Shown here piece after piece: positions 26,409-35,654 of a DNA stretch of 64,000 nt. Each line of letters begins with the position of its first letter. Position 1 is the first letter of the stretch. The notes under the pieces were generated by a model. It had not been told where the DNA came from, did not search any database, and saw only the letters and a list, made by a program, of their open reading frames with translations. Where the stretch lies: positions 1,798,001-1,862,000 of the forward strand of contig NZ_CP102772.1 in the NCBI RefSeq assembly GCF_026020075.1. Reading direction: 5' to 3'. Made by a program: the position numbers and the translations under genes. This DNA is from Bosea sp. NBC_00550. Lineage in GTDB: Bacteria > Pseudomonadota > Alphaproteobacteria > Rhizobiales > Beijerinckiaceae.

Positions 26409-27329
26409 TCAACGCCCCGCCTCGGCCTTGGCCTGATCCAGCAGCTCCTTCACCTTGGAACCCTGCATCGCCTGGATATCGTCCTGGTATTTGAGCAGCG
26501 CGCCCAGCGTATCGGAGACGATGGCCGGGTCGAGCGCGACCGCATCGAGCTCGACCAGCGCCGTCGCCCAGTCGAGCGTCTCTGCCACGCCCGGCGCCTT
26601 GAACAATTCCTCCTTGCGGATCGCCTGTACGAAACCGACCACCTGCTTCGAGAGCTTCACCGGCGCGTCGGGCACCCGCGCCTTCAGGATGGCGAGTTCG
26701 CGGGTGGCATCGGGGTAGCCCACCCAGTGATAGAGGCAGCGGCGCTTGAGCGCGTCATGGATCTCGCGCGTGCGGTTCGAGGTCAGGATCACGATCGGCG
26801 GCTCGGCCGCCTTGACCGTGCCGAGTTCGGGGATCGTTACCTGCGCATCGGCCAGCACTTCCAGCAGGAAGGCCTCGAAAGCCTCGTCGGTGCGGTCGAG
26901 TTCGTCGATCAGCAGGATCGGCGCCCCGCCCTCCTGCGGTTCGAGCGCCTGCAACAGCGGGCGCTTCACCAGATATTTCTCCGAGAAGATGTCGCCTTCC
27001 AGCCGCTCGCGATCCTCCGCGACGCCGCCCGCCTCGGCGAGGCGGATCGCCATCATCTGCCCGGCATAGTTCCACTCGTAGACCGCGGAAGCGAGGTCGA
27101 GCCCCTCATAGCATTGCAGCCGGATCAGCCGCCGGCCCAGGCCCGCTGCCAGCACCTTGGCGATCTCGGTCTTGCCGGTGCCGGCCTCGCCCTCCAGCAG
27201 CAGCGGCCGCTTCATCCGGAGCGCCAGGAACAGCACGGTCGCGAGCGCGCGATCCGAGACGTAACCCTGCGACTGGAGCAGGGAGAGGGTCGCGTCGATG
27301 GAGGCCGGAATGCGGGAGGCGTTCAGCAT
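26409..27329 (-). CDS. coxD: CoxD-like MoxR family AAA+ ATPase
   Basis: This 306-residue ATPase has Walker A GEAGTGKT at residues 47-54, Walker B ILLIDELDR, and sensor 1 in VILTSNRTREI, as in the MoxR family. CoxD is the chaperone-like ATPase needed to mature Cox-type hydroxylases. It pairs functionally with the VWA protein CoxE encoded downstream. The CoxS-L-M genes lie further upstream on the same strand, separated by one plus-strand gene, so coxD probably has its own promoter in the divergent gap 27330-27450. Confidence 0.92.
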   Translation of the reverse strand: MLNASRIPASIDATLSLLQSQGYVSDRALATVLFLALRMKRPLLLEGEAGTGKTEIAKVLAAGLGRRLIRLQCYEGLDLASAVYEWNYAGQMMAIRLAEAGGVAEDRERLEGDIFSEKYLVKRPLLQALEPQEGGAPILLIDELDRTDEAFEAFLLEVLADAQVTIPELGTVKAAEPPIVILTSNRTREIHDALKRRCLYHWVGYPDATRELAILKARVPDAPVKLSKQVVGFVQAIRKEELFKAPGVAETLDWATALVELDAVALDPAIVSDTLGALLKYQDDIQAMQGSKVKELLDQAKAEAGR

Positions 27330-27450
27330 GCTTGATCTCTATCGCGGCAGCCTTGGCGAAGGAAGGTATGGGACCGCAGGGCCATGCTGCTGACATGGCA
27401 GGGCGTTACCCATCCTAGCGTCTCCCGCACGGACAACGGAGCGCACCATC

Positions 27451-27804
27451 ATGACCACCGAACAGATCGCCAAGGACTTCGTCGCCCTGCTCAAGGAGGG
27501 AAAGCACGACGAGGCCGCCAGCATCTTCAACGCCGACGACATCGTCAGCTACGAGAACATGCCTGGGCCGATGGCCGTCTGCCGCGGCAAGGAGGCCGTC
27601 AAGCAGAAGAGTGAATGGTGGGCCGCCAACCATGACGTGAACGACTTCGGCTGCGAGGGTCCCTATCTCAACGGCAACCAGTTCGCGGTGCTTTTCCATG
27701 TCGACGTCACGGTCAAGGAAACCGGCGAGCGGCAGAAGATGGACGAGGTCGGCCTCTATACCCTCAGGGACGGCAAGGTCGTCGAGGAACGGTTCTTTTA
27801 TTGA
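27451..27804 (+). CDS. SnoaL-like NTF2-fold protein
   Basis: This 117-residue protein is a second small NTF2-like fold: QIAKDFVALLKEGKHDEAAS at the N-terminus, SYENMPGPMAVCRGKEAV next, then a barrel ending LYTLRDGKVVEERFFY. It resembles SnoaL-like ketosteroid-isomerase-type domains of unknown substrate. It is divergent from coxD and convergent with coxM, splitting the minus-strand cox genes. A hairpin repeat follows 10 bases after the stop. Confidence 0.8.
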   Translation: MTTEQIAKDFVALLKEGKHDEAASIFNADDIVSYENMPGPMAVCRGKEAVKQKSEWWAANHDVNDFGCEGPYLNGNQFAVLFHVDVTVKETGERQKMDEVGLYTLRDGKVVEERFFY

Positions 27805-27814
27805 CGCGCCTCGC

Positions 27815-27920
27815 GTCATTCCCGGGCCAAGCGAGGCGCAGACCCGGGAATCTCGTGACGAGAAGGCGCTGATGGGCGCCCTCTCCGGCCTGAGATGCTC
27901 GGGTCAGGCCTAAGCATGAC
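27815..27920. repeat. Dispersed double-hairpin repeat (GTCATTCCCGGG type), copy 1
   Basis: The unit starts GTCATTCCCGGG, has a matching CCCGGGAATCTC about 30 bases on, and ends GAGATGCTCGGGTCA with AGCATGAC. This gives two adjacent hairpins in about 106 bases. The copy at 53677-53772 has the same order of elements. This one lies between the convergent ends of the SnoaL-like gene and coxM. Confidence 0.7.
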
Positions 27921-27934
27921 GCGCGATGGCCAAC

Positions 27935-28741
27935 TCAGGCTTTTCCCGTCGCCTGTGCCACGGCCTCCTTGGCCATGACGCCGATCAGATGGGCGCGGTA
28001 CTCGGGATCGGCATGCATGTCGCCATTGATCCCCTTCGCCGTATGCTTGAGACCGTCGAGCGATTTCGGCGCGAAGCGGGCCTTGAGCGCGACCTCGGCC
28101 TCCGGCCAGCGGAAGACGCCGCCCTCGCCCGCACCCGTCACCGCGACGCTGATATCGCTGCCGCGCTTGGCGACGAAGACACCGACCATCGCATAGCGCG
28201 AGGCCGGGTTGCGGAACTTGGCATAGCCCGCCTTCGAGACCAGCGGGAACGAGATCTTGGTGACGATCTCGCCCTCTTCCAGCGCCGTCTCATAGAGCCC
28301 GGTGAAGAATGCCTCGGCGGAAAGCTTGCGCTGGTTGGTGATGATCGTGGCGCCGAGCGCCAGCAGCGCGGCGGGATAGTCCGCGGCCGGGTCGTTGTTG
28401 GCGACCGAGCCGCCGATCGTGCCGCGATGGCGCACATGCGGATCACCGATATGCCCGGCGAGATAGGCCAGCGCCGGGATCGCTTCCCGCACCTCGGCCG
28501 AATCCGCGACCTCGGCATGGGTCGTCATCGCGCCGATGACGATGTTGCGGCCCTTGCGCGCGATGCCCTTGAGATCGGCACAGGCGCCAAGATCGACGAG
28601 AGCGGTCGGCGCTGCCAGCCGCTGCTTCATCGTCGGCAGCAGGGTGTGGCCGCCGGCCAGCAGCTTGGCGTCCTCCTTCTTGGCGAGCAGCGTCGCCGCC
28701 TGCCGGGCGCTGGTGGGCTTGTGATAGGTGAAAGCGTACAT
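27935..28741 (-). CDS. coxM: CoxM-like FAD-binding subunit of a molybdenum hydroxylase
   Basis: This 268-residue protein is the medium subunit carrying FAD. The FAD motifs are LLAGGHTLLP near residue 27 and a second AGHIGDPHVRHRGTIGGSVA near residue 100, the latter close to the TIGGS of xanthine dehydrogenase-type flavoproteins. It passes electrons from the 2Fe-2S subunit to an acceptor. It starts 17 bases after the coxL stop with AAAGGA upstream, and is third in the order S-L-M. Confidence 0.93.
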   Translation of the reverse strand: MYAFTYHKPTSARQAATLLAKKEDAKLLAGGHTLLPTMKQRLAAPTALVDLGACADLKGIARKGRNIVIGAMTTHAEVADSAEVREAIPALAYLAGHIGDPHVRHRGTIGGSVANNDPAADYPAALLALGATIITNQRKLSAEAFFTGLYETALEEGEIVTKISFPLVSKAGYAKFRNPASRYAMVGVFVAKRGSDISVAVTGAGEGGVFRWPEAEVALKARFAPKSLDGLKHTAKGINGDMHADPEYRAHLIGVMAKEAVAQATGKA

Positions 28742-28758
28742 TTGCTTGTCCTTTCAGC

Positions 28759-31122
28759 TCACTCGGCCGCCAGGCGGCTGATCGACTTCTGCGCCGCGCG
28801 CCACACCGCCTGCGGCGTGGCGGGCATCGCGATGTCCTCATGGCCGAGCGCGTCGGTGATGGCGTTGATGACGGCGGGCGGCGAGGCGATGGCGCCGGCC
28901 TCCCCGCACCCCTTGATGCCGAGCGGGTTCGACGGGCACGGCGTCACGGTCATGCCGACATCGAAGGACGGCAGATCGTCGGCGCGCGGCATGCAGTAGT
29001 CCATGAAGCTCGCCGTCACGAGCTGGCCGTCGCTGTTGTATCGAGCGCCTTCCAGCAGCGCCTGGCCGATGCCCTGGGCGATGCCGCCATGCACCTGCCC
29101 CTCGACGATCATCGGGTTGATGACGTTGCCGAAATCGTCGACTGCGGCCCAGCGCTCGATGGTGGTGACGCCGGTATCCGGATCGATCTCAAGCTCGCAG
29201 ATGTGGACGCCCGCCGGGAAGGTGAAATTGGTCGGGTCGTAGAACGCCCCCTCCTTCATTCCCGGCTCCAGCTCCTGCCCGTTGAACTTGTGCGCGACAT
29301 AGGCCTGCAGCGCGCAGGAGCCGAAATCGAGCTTGCGGTCGGTGCCCTTCACCGAGAAATGCCCGTCCGCGAAATCGATATCGGCCTCGTCGGCCTCCAG
29401 CACATGGGCTGCGACCTTCTTGCCCTTGGCGATCACCTTGTCGAGCGCCTTGAAGATCGCCGACATGCCGACCGCGCCGGAGCGCGAGCCATAGGTGCCC
29501 ATGCCCATCTGCACTTTGTCAGTGTCGCCATGGATGATCGAGACATTGTCGATCGGTATACCGAGCCGGTCCGAGACGAGCTGGGCGAAGGTCGTTTCAT
29601 GGCCCTGGCCATGGCTGTGCGAGCCCGTCAGAACCTCGACCGTGCCAACCGGATTGACCCGGACCTCCGCCGATTCCCACAGGCCGACGCCCGCGCCGAG
29701 CGAGCCGACCGCCGCCGAAGGCGCGATGCCGCAGGCCTCGATATAGGAGGAGAAGCCGATGCCGCGCAGCTTGCCCTTGCGGGCTGAGTCGCGCTTGCGC
29801 TTGCCGATCCCCTTGTAGTCGATGATCTCCAGCGCCTTCTTCAGCGAGGCCGGGTAGTTGCCGGCGTCGTACATCATGATGACCGGCGTCTGGTGCGGGA
29901 ACGTCCTGATGTAGTTCTGCATCCGGAACTTGGCCGGGTCCTTGCCGAGCTGGCGCGCGGTGACCTCGATCAGGCGCTCGACCACGAAGGTCGCCTCGGG
30001 GCGCCCGGCGCCGCGATAGGCATCGACCGGCGCGGTGTTGGTGTAGACGGCGTCGACCTCGCAATAGATCGCCGGGATGTCGTACTGGCCCGACAGCAGC
30101 GGCGCGTAGAGATAGGTCGGCACCGAGGAGGAGAAGGTCGAGAGATAGGCGCCGAGATTGGCGGTGGTCTTGACCCTTAGGCCCAGGATCTTGCCCTCCG
30201 CGTCGGTCGCGAGTTCCGCATGAGTGACGTGGTCGCGGCCATGCGCGTCGGACAGGAAGGCCTCCGTCCGGTCCGCCGTCCACTTCACCGGTCGGCCGAC
30301 CTTCTTCGCGGCCCAGACACAGACGGTCTCCTCGGCATAGATGAAGATCTTCGAGCCGAAGCCGCCGCCGACATCCGGCGCGATGACGCGCAGCTTGTTC
30401 TCCGGCGCGATGCCGATGAAGGCCGAGAGCACGAGCCGCGCCACATGCGGGTTCTGGCTGGTGGTGAACAGCGTGAAGACGCCGTCGCCCGCATCGTAGT
30501 CGCCGACGGCCGCGCGCGGCTCCATCGCATTCGGCACCAGCCGGTTGTTGACGAGATCGAGCCTGGTGACGTGCTTGGCAGCCTTGAAGGCCTTCTCTGT
30601 CGCGTCCTTGTCGCCGAGATGCCAGTTGAACACCGTGTTGTCGGGCGCCTCGTCATGGACGACGGTCTTGGCGCCCGCCGCCGTGGCGGTATCGACCACC
30701 GCCGGCAGTTCCTGATAGTCGACCGTGATCGCCTCGGCGGCGTCGCGCGCCTGCGCCAGCGTCTCGGCCACCACGACGGCGACATGGTCGCCGACATAGC
30801 GCACCTTGCCCTGGGCCAGCGCCGGGTGCGGCCCGGCGCGCATCGGCGAGCCATCCTTGTTGTGGATCATCCAGCCGCAGATCAGGCCACCGATCTTGTC
30901 GGCGGCGAGATCGGCCCCGGTGAAGATGCCGAGCACGCCTGGCATGCCGGCGGCGGCCTTGGCATCGATCGACCCGATCTTGGCATGCGCATGGGGCGAG
31001 CGCAGGAAATAGGCGTGCGCCTGGCCCGGACGATTGACGTCGTCGGTGTAGCGCCCTTGGCCGGTGATGAAACGATGATCTTCCTTGCGGCGGACTGCGG
31101 CGCCGATTCCGGTGACGGACAT
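28759..31122 (-). CDS. coxL: CoxL-like molybdenum hydroxylase large subunit, form II (AYRGAGR)
   Basis: This 787-residue catalytic subunit binds the molybdenum-MCD cofactor. The loop that holds the catalytic Cys in true CO dehydrogenase (form I, AYRCSFR) reads AYRGAGR at residues 368-374, which marks form II. The conserved catalytic Glu is E741 in GCGEAGAI. CO oxidation is therefore not predicted; form II enzymes include aldehyde or N-heterocycle hydroxylases and many of unknown substrate. ATG 31122 has GAGGAGGG 7 bases upstream and precedes SVTGIGAAVRRKEDHRFITG, the usual family start. The gene order small-large-medium also fits form II. Confidence 0.94.
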   Translation of the reverse strand: MSVTGIGAAVRRKEDHRFITGQGRYTDDVNRPGQAHAYFLRSPHAHAKIGSIDAKAAAGMPGVLGIFTGADLAADKIGGLICGWMIHNKDGSPMRAGPHPALAQGKVRYVGDHVAVVVAETLAQARDAAEAITVDYQELPAVVDTATAAGAKTVVHDEAPDNTVFNWHLGDKDATEKAFKAAKHVTRLDLVNNRLVPNAMEPRAAVGDYDAGDGVFTLFTTSQNPHVARLVLSAFIGIAPENKLRVIAPDVGGGFGSKIFIYAEETVCVWAAKKVGRPVKWTADRTEAFLSDAHGRDHVTHAELATDAEGKILGLRVKTTANLGAYLSTFSSSVPTYLYAPLLSGQYDIPAIYCEVDAVYTNTAPVDAYRGAGRPEATFVVERLIEVTARQLGKDPAKFRMQNYIRTFPHQTPVIMMYDAGNYPASLKKALEIIDYKGIGKRKRDSARKGKLRGIGFSSYIEACGIAPSAAVGSLGAGVGLWESAEVRVNPVGTVEVLTGSHSHGQGHETTFAQLVSDRLGIPIDNVSIIHGDTDKVQMGMGTYGSRSGAVGMSAIFKALDKVIAKGKKVAAHVLEADEADIDFADGHFSVKGTDRKLDFGSCALQAYVAHKFNGQELEPGMKEGAFYDPTNFTFPAGVHICELEIDPDTGVTTIERWAAVDDFGNVINPMIVEGQVHGGIAQGIGQALLEGARYNSDGQLVTASFMDYCMPRADDLPSFDVGMTVTPCPSNPLGIKGCGEAGAIASPPAVINAITDALGHEDIAMPATPQAVWRAAQKSISRLAAE

Positions 31123-31219
31123 GGTGTTCCCTCCTCGCACGGCACCTCTGGCGGGCGCCTCACTGCATGGAACGCAAAGACAGACGCGAAACCCGAGCCC
31201 ATGGGCGCGGGCAGATGCT

Positions 31220-31732
31220 TCACTCGGCTGCGCGGCGTGGGGCCTCACGGTCCTTCAGCGATCCACCGGCCATGGCTTCGGCCCCGGCGGCGATCGCCTT
31301 GACGATGTTGTGGTAGCCCGTGCAGCGGCAGATGTTGCCGTCGAGGTCTTCGCGGATCGTCTTCTCGTCGAGATGGTGGCCACGCCGGTTCACGATGTCG
31401 ATCGCCGACATGATCATCCCCGGGGTGCAGAAGCCGCACTGCAGGCCGTGATGCTCGCGGAAGGCCTCCTGCATCGGATGCAGCGCACCGTCCTGCGCCA
31501 GCCCCTCGATCGTCATGACGGAAGCGCCGTCCACGGAGACGGCGAGCATCGTGCAGGATTTCACCGCCTTGCCGTCGAGATGCACGAGGCAAGCGCCGCA
31601 CTGGCTGGTGTCGCAGCCGACATGGGTGCCGGTCAGTCGGAGATTCTCTCGCAGGAACTGCACCAGAAGGGTGCGCGGGTCGACATTGGCGGTGACGGCC
31701 TTGCCGTTCACCGTCAGCGAAACAGTGGTCAT
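31220..31732 (-). CDS. coxS: CoxS-like 2Fe-2S subunit of a molybdenum hydroxylase
   Basis: This 170-residue small subunit holds two [2Fe-2S] clusters. The plant-ferredoxin-type cluster uses C40, C45, C48 and C60 ([10 protein letters not shown]). The second uses C99, C102, C135 and C137 (QCGFC and ICRCTGY). It relays electrons from molybdenum in CoxL to FAD in CoxM. AGGAGA lies 8 bases before ATG 31732. It heads the S-L-M unit, 97 bases before coxL, and is divergent from the chemoreceptor-like gene. Confidence 0.94.
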   Translation of the reverse strand: MTTVSLTVNGKAVTANVDPRTLLVQFLRENLRLTGTHVGCDTSQCGACLVHLDGKAVKSCTMLAVSVDGASVMTIEGLAQDGALHPMQEAFREHHGLQCGFCTPGMIMSAIDIVNRRGHHLDEKTIREDLDGNICRCTGYHNIVKAIAAGAEAMAGGSLKDREAPRRAAE

Positions 31733-32067
31733 GAGCACATCTCCTGTGACCCGTCTCTGATGCCCGTCCATCCCCCCCTGGGCCTGGATCGGGCTGAGCC
31801 CTTCGGATTGCTTCGCCCCATCGGGCAGCTTTTCCTTGGAATAGCTCAAAAACGAGTGTGGACCCGCACTTTTTCCGGGTCAAGCCGGATGCGCTTTGGG
31901 AATGCCCTGCGTTTCCAGACGAATCCCGGCGGTTTTCCATCCGGAACGCAACGTGCCGGACTTTGGCGGGACTTTCGGAGCATTGGAGATTTTTTAAGGG
32001 TATTCGCGCAGTTTCGGCGCTCGTGCCCGCTTTTCCGGTTACGAACGAGGGTTGCAGCTTGCCCCTG
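31733..32067. promoter_or_regulatory. Divergent intergenic region between coxS and a chemoreceptor-like gene
   Basis: This 335-base gap should hold the coxS promoter and that of the plus-strand chemoreceptor-like gene. A short hairpin, GACCCG with CGGGTC, is visible near 31860-31880, and an A/T-rich stretch with GGAGATTTTTTAAGGG lies near 31985-32000. A plus-strand frame is open through part of the gap, so an earlier chemoreceptor start cannot be excluded. I see no confident sigma factor consensus. Confidence 0.35.
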
Positions 32068-33402
32068 ATGATGGAACAGATTCAGCGTAGGCTGCACGCC
32101 ATCGGCTATGGCGAGAAGCAGCGAGCGCGCCTCCGTCTCTACCGGCCGATCGTCGACGACGTGATCGACAAGCTGGTCGTCGCCGATTTCGAGCGCGCCT
32201 TCACCATCCACAGCGACCTGCACAAGAGCGTCGCGCCCGTGGCTGAGGTGCTCTATCCGGCCTCTGCGGCGCATTTCCGCCTGCTGTTCGAGGGCGATCT
32301 CGACGAAGCCTATATCGCCTCGATGGAGCAGCTCTGCCGGCTCGAGCGGCAGGCGAATGTCCGCGCCAGGGCACGCGCCTCGAGCGCATTCTCGCTCGTG
32401 CGCGAGCTGTGCCTGGAAAGCCGTCGGCGTTCCCTGTTCTCGCCCCGGCAATTCGCCGAGGATCTCTTCCTCATCGAGCGCATCCTGACCTACGACGTCA
32501 ACACTGCGATGACCGTCAATCAGGAGCTTGAGGAAGACGACGCGCGCCGACGTTCGGCCGCACTCGACCAGGCGGCCGTCACGTTGCGCAGCCGCATCGG
32601 CAGCCTCGACGACACGATCAGCGACGCCGTCGAGCAGTTCGTCTCGACTGCCGCCGAGACCGGCCGCACAACGGCCTTCATCAAGGACACGGTCGGCAAG
32701 GTCGCCAGCGCTTCGGTGGTCGTGCGGGAAAAATCGATCCAGACCGCCGCAGCGACGGAGGAGATGTCGGCCAACATCGCCGATATCGGCCAGCGCGCGC
32801 GGCAAAGCCTGTCGATCACCCATCAGGCCGTCCTCGATGCCGGACAGATGAACGAGGCCATCGCCCGCCTGCGAGAGGTGACCGGCAATATCGGCAAGGT
32901 CGTCGGCATGATCGCCGACATCGCGGCGCAGACCAATCTCCTCGCCCTCAACGCCACGATCGAGGCGGCTCGCGCCGGCGAGTCGGGCCGCGGCTTCTCC
33001 GTCGTCGCCTCCGAGGTGAAATCGCTGGCGACGCAGACCGCGAGCGCAACGCAGGACATCGCCGGCCAGATCGCCGAGCTCACCGCGAGCGCCGAGGCCT
33101 GCAGCGCCCATGCGGCAGCGATCGCCGCCACCGTCGACGCCATCCGGCTGGATTCGGAGGCGATTTCGGAAGCCGTCACCCAACAGAGCAAGGTCACCGC
33201 GATGATCGCGCATGACGCTTCACTGGTCGCTGACAGCTCTGATGCCGCGATCGAGAGCGCCAACGCCGTCAACGACAGCCTGGACATGACGCAGGTCGCG
33301 CTGGAACGGGCCAATGCCGCCGCGGCGGATGTCGCCCTTCAGGTCGGCGCGGCCGAGACGGCCGTCGCCCAGGCGCTGGACGCGCTACGCAAGGCTTCGT
33401 GA
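32068..33402 (+). CDS. Soluble methyl-accepting protein with globin-like N-terminal helical domain
   Basis: This 444-residue protein has no membrane segments. The C-terminal 280 residues form a chemoreceptor signalling coiled coil with the hairpin tip [20 protein letters not shown]. The N-terminal 160 residues are helical and resemble the sensor globin of globin-coupled receptors in length and pattern ([21 protein letters not shown]). No proximal heme His is evident where one is expected, so heme binding is doubtful. The start is uncertain: ATG 32068 or 32071 fits the domain, though the frame is open back to 31858. It lies between coxS and coxG but is probably unrelated to them. Confidence 0.82.
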   Translation: MMEQIQRRLHAIGYGEKQRARLRLYRPIVDDVIDKLVVADFERAFTIHSDLHKSVAPVAEVLYPASAAHFRLLFEGDLDEAYIASMEQLCRLERQANVRARARASSAFSLVRELCLESRRRSLFSPRQFAEDLFLIERILTYDVNTAMTVNQELEEDDARRRSAALDQAAVTLRSRIGSLDDTISDAVEQFVSTAAETGRTTAFIKDTVGKVASASVVVREKSIQTAAATEEMSANIADIGQRARQSLSITHQAVLDAGQMNEAIARLREVTGNIGKVVGMIADIAAQTNLLALNATIEAARAGESGRGFSVVASEVKSLATQTASATQDIAGQIAELTASAEACSAHAAAIAATVDAIRLDSEAISEAVTQQSKVTAMIAHDASLVADSSDAAIESANAVNDSLDMTQVALERANAAAADVALQVGAAETAVAQALDALRKAS

Positions 33403-33412
33403 GGCGAAGGCG

Positions 33413-33868
33413 TCAGCCCTCGCTGACCGCCTTGGCGAAATTGGCGAAGAACTCGTCGGCCAGCTTCTTCGAGACCGAATCGATCAACCGCGAGCCGAGC
33501 TGCATCAACTTGCCGCCGACCTGTGCCTCAACCTCGTAACGCAGCAGCGTCTGGCCGCCCTCGGCATCGCTCAGATGCACCCGCGCCCCGCCCTTGGCGA
33601 AGCCGGCGATGCCGCCCTCGCCCTCGCCGGCGATACGGTAGCCGTTCGGCGGATCGAGCTCGCTCAGTTCGACCTTGCCCTTGAAGGTCGCCTTCACCGG
33701 CCCGAGCTTGATCTTCACCACCGCCGAGAGATGCGTGTCATCGTCCTTGCTGAGCTGGTCGCAGCCGGGGATGCAGGCCTTCAGCACCTCGGCATCGTTC
33801 AGCTTGGCCCAGACCACCTCTTTCGCCGCGGGCAACGTCGCCTCGCCGCTCATCGTCATCGCCATCAT
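33413..33868 (-). CDS. coxG: CoxG-like SRPBCC protein
   Basis: This 151-residue protein matches CoxG (CO dehydrogenase subunit G), an SRPBCC helix-grip fold. It shows LPAAKEVVWAKLNDAEVLKA at the N-terminus, CIPGCDQL, a GYRIAGEGEGGIAGFAKGGA core and a long C-terminal helix. CoxG helps recruit or assemble the hydroxylase at the membrane in characterised systems. GGGAG lies about 5 bases before ATG 33868. It is on the same strand as coxSLM but upstream of the chemoreceptor-like gene, so it is a detached member of the same system. Confidence 0.9.
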   Translation of the reverse strand: MMAMTMSGEATLPAAKEVVWAKLNDAEVLKACIPGCDQLSKDDDTHLSAVVKIKLGPVKATFKGKVELSELDPPNGYRIAGEGEGGIAGFAKGGARVHLSDAEGGQTLLRYEVEAQVGGKLMQLGSRLIDSVSKKLADEFFANFAKAVSEG

Positions 33869-34115
33869 GCATCTCCCAGCTCTGCAGCCGCAGCTCGGAC
33901 GATCACGGCCGGCGCGGTTCGAAGGCTATCCAGTTCCCTATCCATGGTCGCAAAGCGCCCGCCTGCACAAGAGGTGGGAGAACCGGCCAGCTGCTAACGG
34001 GGCACACACCAGTGCCTCGCCTAGGCCGGCGCACAGTCGACGCGCCTTGCCGACCACTTGGCGCGCCACGCAAAGCATGTTCGTGCCGAGCCGAAGTCCG
34101 GGCGCTGCCGAGAAA

Positions 34116-34634
34116 TCAAACCGACCGGAACTGCCGGTCGCGATAGATCAGGCCGGCACCCTGCCCGGCCCCGGCGATGCCCACGACCTCGCCGATCAGA
34201 ATGCGGTGGCTGGCGATGTCGTAAGTGGAGACCAGCCGGCAGTCGAAGGCGGAAACCGCGTCGAGCAGGACCGGCGAGCCGGTTGCCAGCGTATCCCAGC
34301 GTGCCGTCATGAACCGAGCCTCGCCGTCGATGCCGCGCCGGCTCGCGAAAATCTCGGCGAGCTCGACCAGATCGGCCGGCAAGGTGTTGATGCAGAAGGC
34401 GCCGCTCGCCTCGATAGCGGCCAGCGTCCGGCTCGTCCGGGCGATGCAGGCGAGCACCGTCGGTGGCGAATCCGACACCGAAGCGATGGCCGTCGCCGTC
34501 AGCCCCGTCCGGCCATCCGGCCCCTGGGTGGTGACGACATGCACCGCGCTGACGACCTGCGCCATCGCATCGCGGAAGGCAGTTGCATCCGGACGCTCCA
34601 GAGCAGGCGGCAAGGGGTGAACGGTCTTCGTCAT
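34116..34634 (-). CDS. Flavin reductase family protein (RutF/HpaC-like)
   Basis: This 172-residue protein is a short-chain flavin reductase. The FMN-binding core GRTGLTATAIASVSDSPPTV is near residue 45, followed by NTLPADLVELAEIFAS and a C-terminal GEVVGIA. Such enzymes supply reduced FMN to a partner monooxygenase using NAD(P)H. It resembles RutF most, but no rut genes or oxygenase are nearby. ATG 34634 is used. A GATATATC motif matching the GntR operator lies about 113 bases upstream, suggesting shared control. Confidence 0.85.
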   Translation of the reverse strand: MTKTVHPLPPALERPDATAFRDAMAQVVSAVHVVTTQGPDGRTGLTATAIASVSDSPPTVLACIARTSRTLAAIEASGAFCINTLPADLVELAEIFASRRGIDGEARFMTARWDTLATGSPVLLDAVSAFDCRLVSTYDIASHRILIGEVVGIAGAGQGAGLIYRDRQFRSV

Positions 34635-34746
34635 GGACTCGGTCGGCTCGATGTTCCGGATCAGACGGATAGGCTGACGATGTAGAGGCTCGGGGCCCCG
34701 AACACCAGACGCAGCGGCGTCGGAATGAGGGGGCGCTTCGTCCATA

Positions 34747-34754
34747 GATATATC
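34747..34754. promoter_or_regulatory. GATATATC motif upstream of flavin reductase (candidate GntR half-operator)
   Basis: This octamer is the core of both arms of the large palindrome at 35508-35541. Its placement between the gntR stop and the flavin reductase start would let the regulator control the reductase. A single octamer in G/C-rich DNA is suggestive but not proof. Confidence 0.3.
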
Positions 34755-34776
34755 AGGACCGGCAAGAAGCTCGCCC

Positions 34777-35466
34777 CTATCGACCGAGCATCGCCAGAAG
34801 ACCTTTGCGAAGATGCGCCATCAGGGCGTCGCTTGCCGCCATGGCCGCGGTGGAATCCGCGCCGGCAATCGCTTGGGCGAGCCCGCCATGGAGCAGCGCG
34901 GCAGGCACGAGGTCGTCCTGTCGTTCGAAATGATACCAGGCGCGCCGGATCAGCGCCTGCAGGGGCTCGACGGCGCGAGTGGCATAGGGGCTCCGCGCCG
35001 CCTGGCCGACCAGTGTGTCGAGTTCCTTGTCCAGCCGCGTATAGCCCGCGGCATCGCCCCTCTGGGCCGCCTGCCGCATGGCCTTCGCCGCCTCCACGAT
35101 CGCGATCCGTTCGTCCGGACCGGCGCGCTTTGCCGCCTCGCCTACGACAAGACGCTCCAGAACCTCGCGCGCATCGAGCGCGGCGATGATGTCGATGGCG
35201 CTGATATCGGCGACGAGGACGCCCTTGCGCGGCAGGATCTCGACCATGCCATGCTGCGCCAGCCGGATCAGTGCCTCGCGAACCGGCGTGCGGCCGAGGC
35301 CGACGAGATCGATCAGCTGGGCCTCGGTCAGCCCGGCGCCGGGGCGCAGCGAAAGCGTCACGATCGCCTCCTCCAGCCGCCGGTAGGCGATATCGGAGAG
35401 GCTTTCTCCTGCCTTGGCGCCATGCCCCGCGCCGCGCTTCGCCTCGTCAGCCGCCTTTCGCTTCAT
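34777..35466 (-). CDS. GntR family transcriptional regulator (FCD subfamily)
   Basis: This 229-residue regulator has an N-terminal winged helix (SDIAYRRLEEAIVTLSLRPG, then LGRTPVREALIRLAQHGMVE) and a helical FCD ligand-binding domain with metal-site-like Asp and His residues. ATG 35466 is preferred over the longer open frame to 35574, because the longer frame would run through a perfect palindrome that looks like the operator. It is divergent from the cupin-DadA pair and upstream of the flavin reductase on its own strand, so those are its likely targets. The inducer may be an amino acid or its derivative. Confidence 0.9.
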   Translation of the reverse strand: MKRKAADEAKRGAGHGAKAGESLSDIAYRRLEEAIVTLSLRPGAGLTEAQLIDLVGLGRTPVREALIRLAQHGMVEILPRKGVLVADISAIDIIAALDAREVLERLVVGEAAKRAGPDERIAIVEAAKAMRQAAQRGDAAGYTRLDKELDTLVGQAARSPYATRAVEPLQALIRRAWYHFERQDDLVPAALLHGGLAQAIAGADSTAAMAASDALMAHLRKGLLAMLGR

Positions 35467-35507
35467 CACGTCCCCATTCGCCGCCGCGGCAGCTTGACCG
35501 TTGTCGC

Positions 35508-35541
35508 GAGCTTGATATATCAAAAGAGATATATCAAGCTC
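35508..35541. promoter_or_regulatory. Perfect 14-bp inverted repeat, probable GntR operator
   Basis: GAGCTTGATATATC at 35508-35521 is mirrored by GATATATCAAGCTC at 35528-35541 across a 6-base spacer, with no mismatch. Each arm also contains the palindromic octamer GATATATC. It lies 42 bases upstream of the gntR start and about 110 bases before the cupin start, the usual place for an autoregulatory operator serving both directions. Confidence 0.7.
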
Positions 35542-35654
35542 GGTGGGCATTGGCGGCAAACCGCCTTGGGACAAATAGGCCGGCTCCTTCAGGCGGCATC
35601 CGATAGGCGATGCGGGCGGAACGCCGGCCGACGCTCTGGTGAGGAGACTTCTGG

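Noticed and set aside
28759..31122. CoxL as a true carbon monoxide dehydrogenase
   Set aside because: The active-site loop is AYRGAGR, not AYRCSFR, so the catalytic Cys of form I enzymes is missing, and the gene order is small-large-medium.
34116..34634. RutF of a pyrimidine degradation operon
   Set aside because: The reductase resembles RutF, but no rutA, rutB or other rut genes are present, so the general family name is kept.
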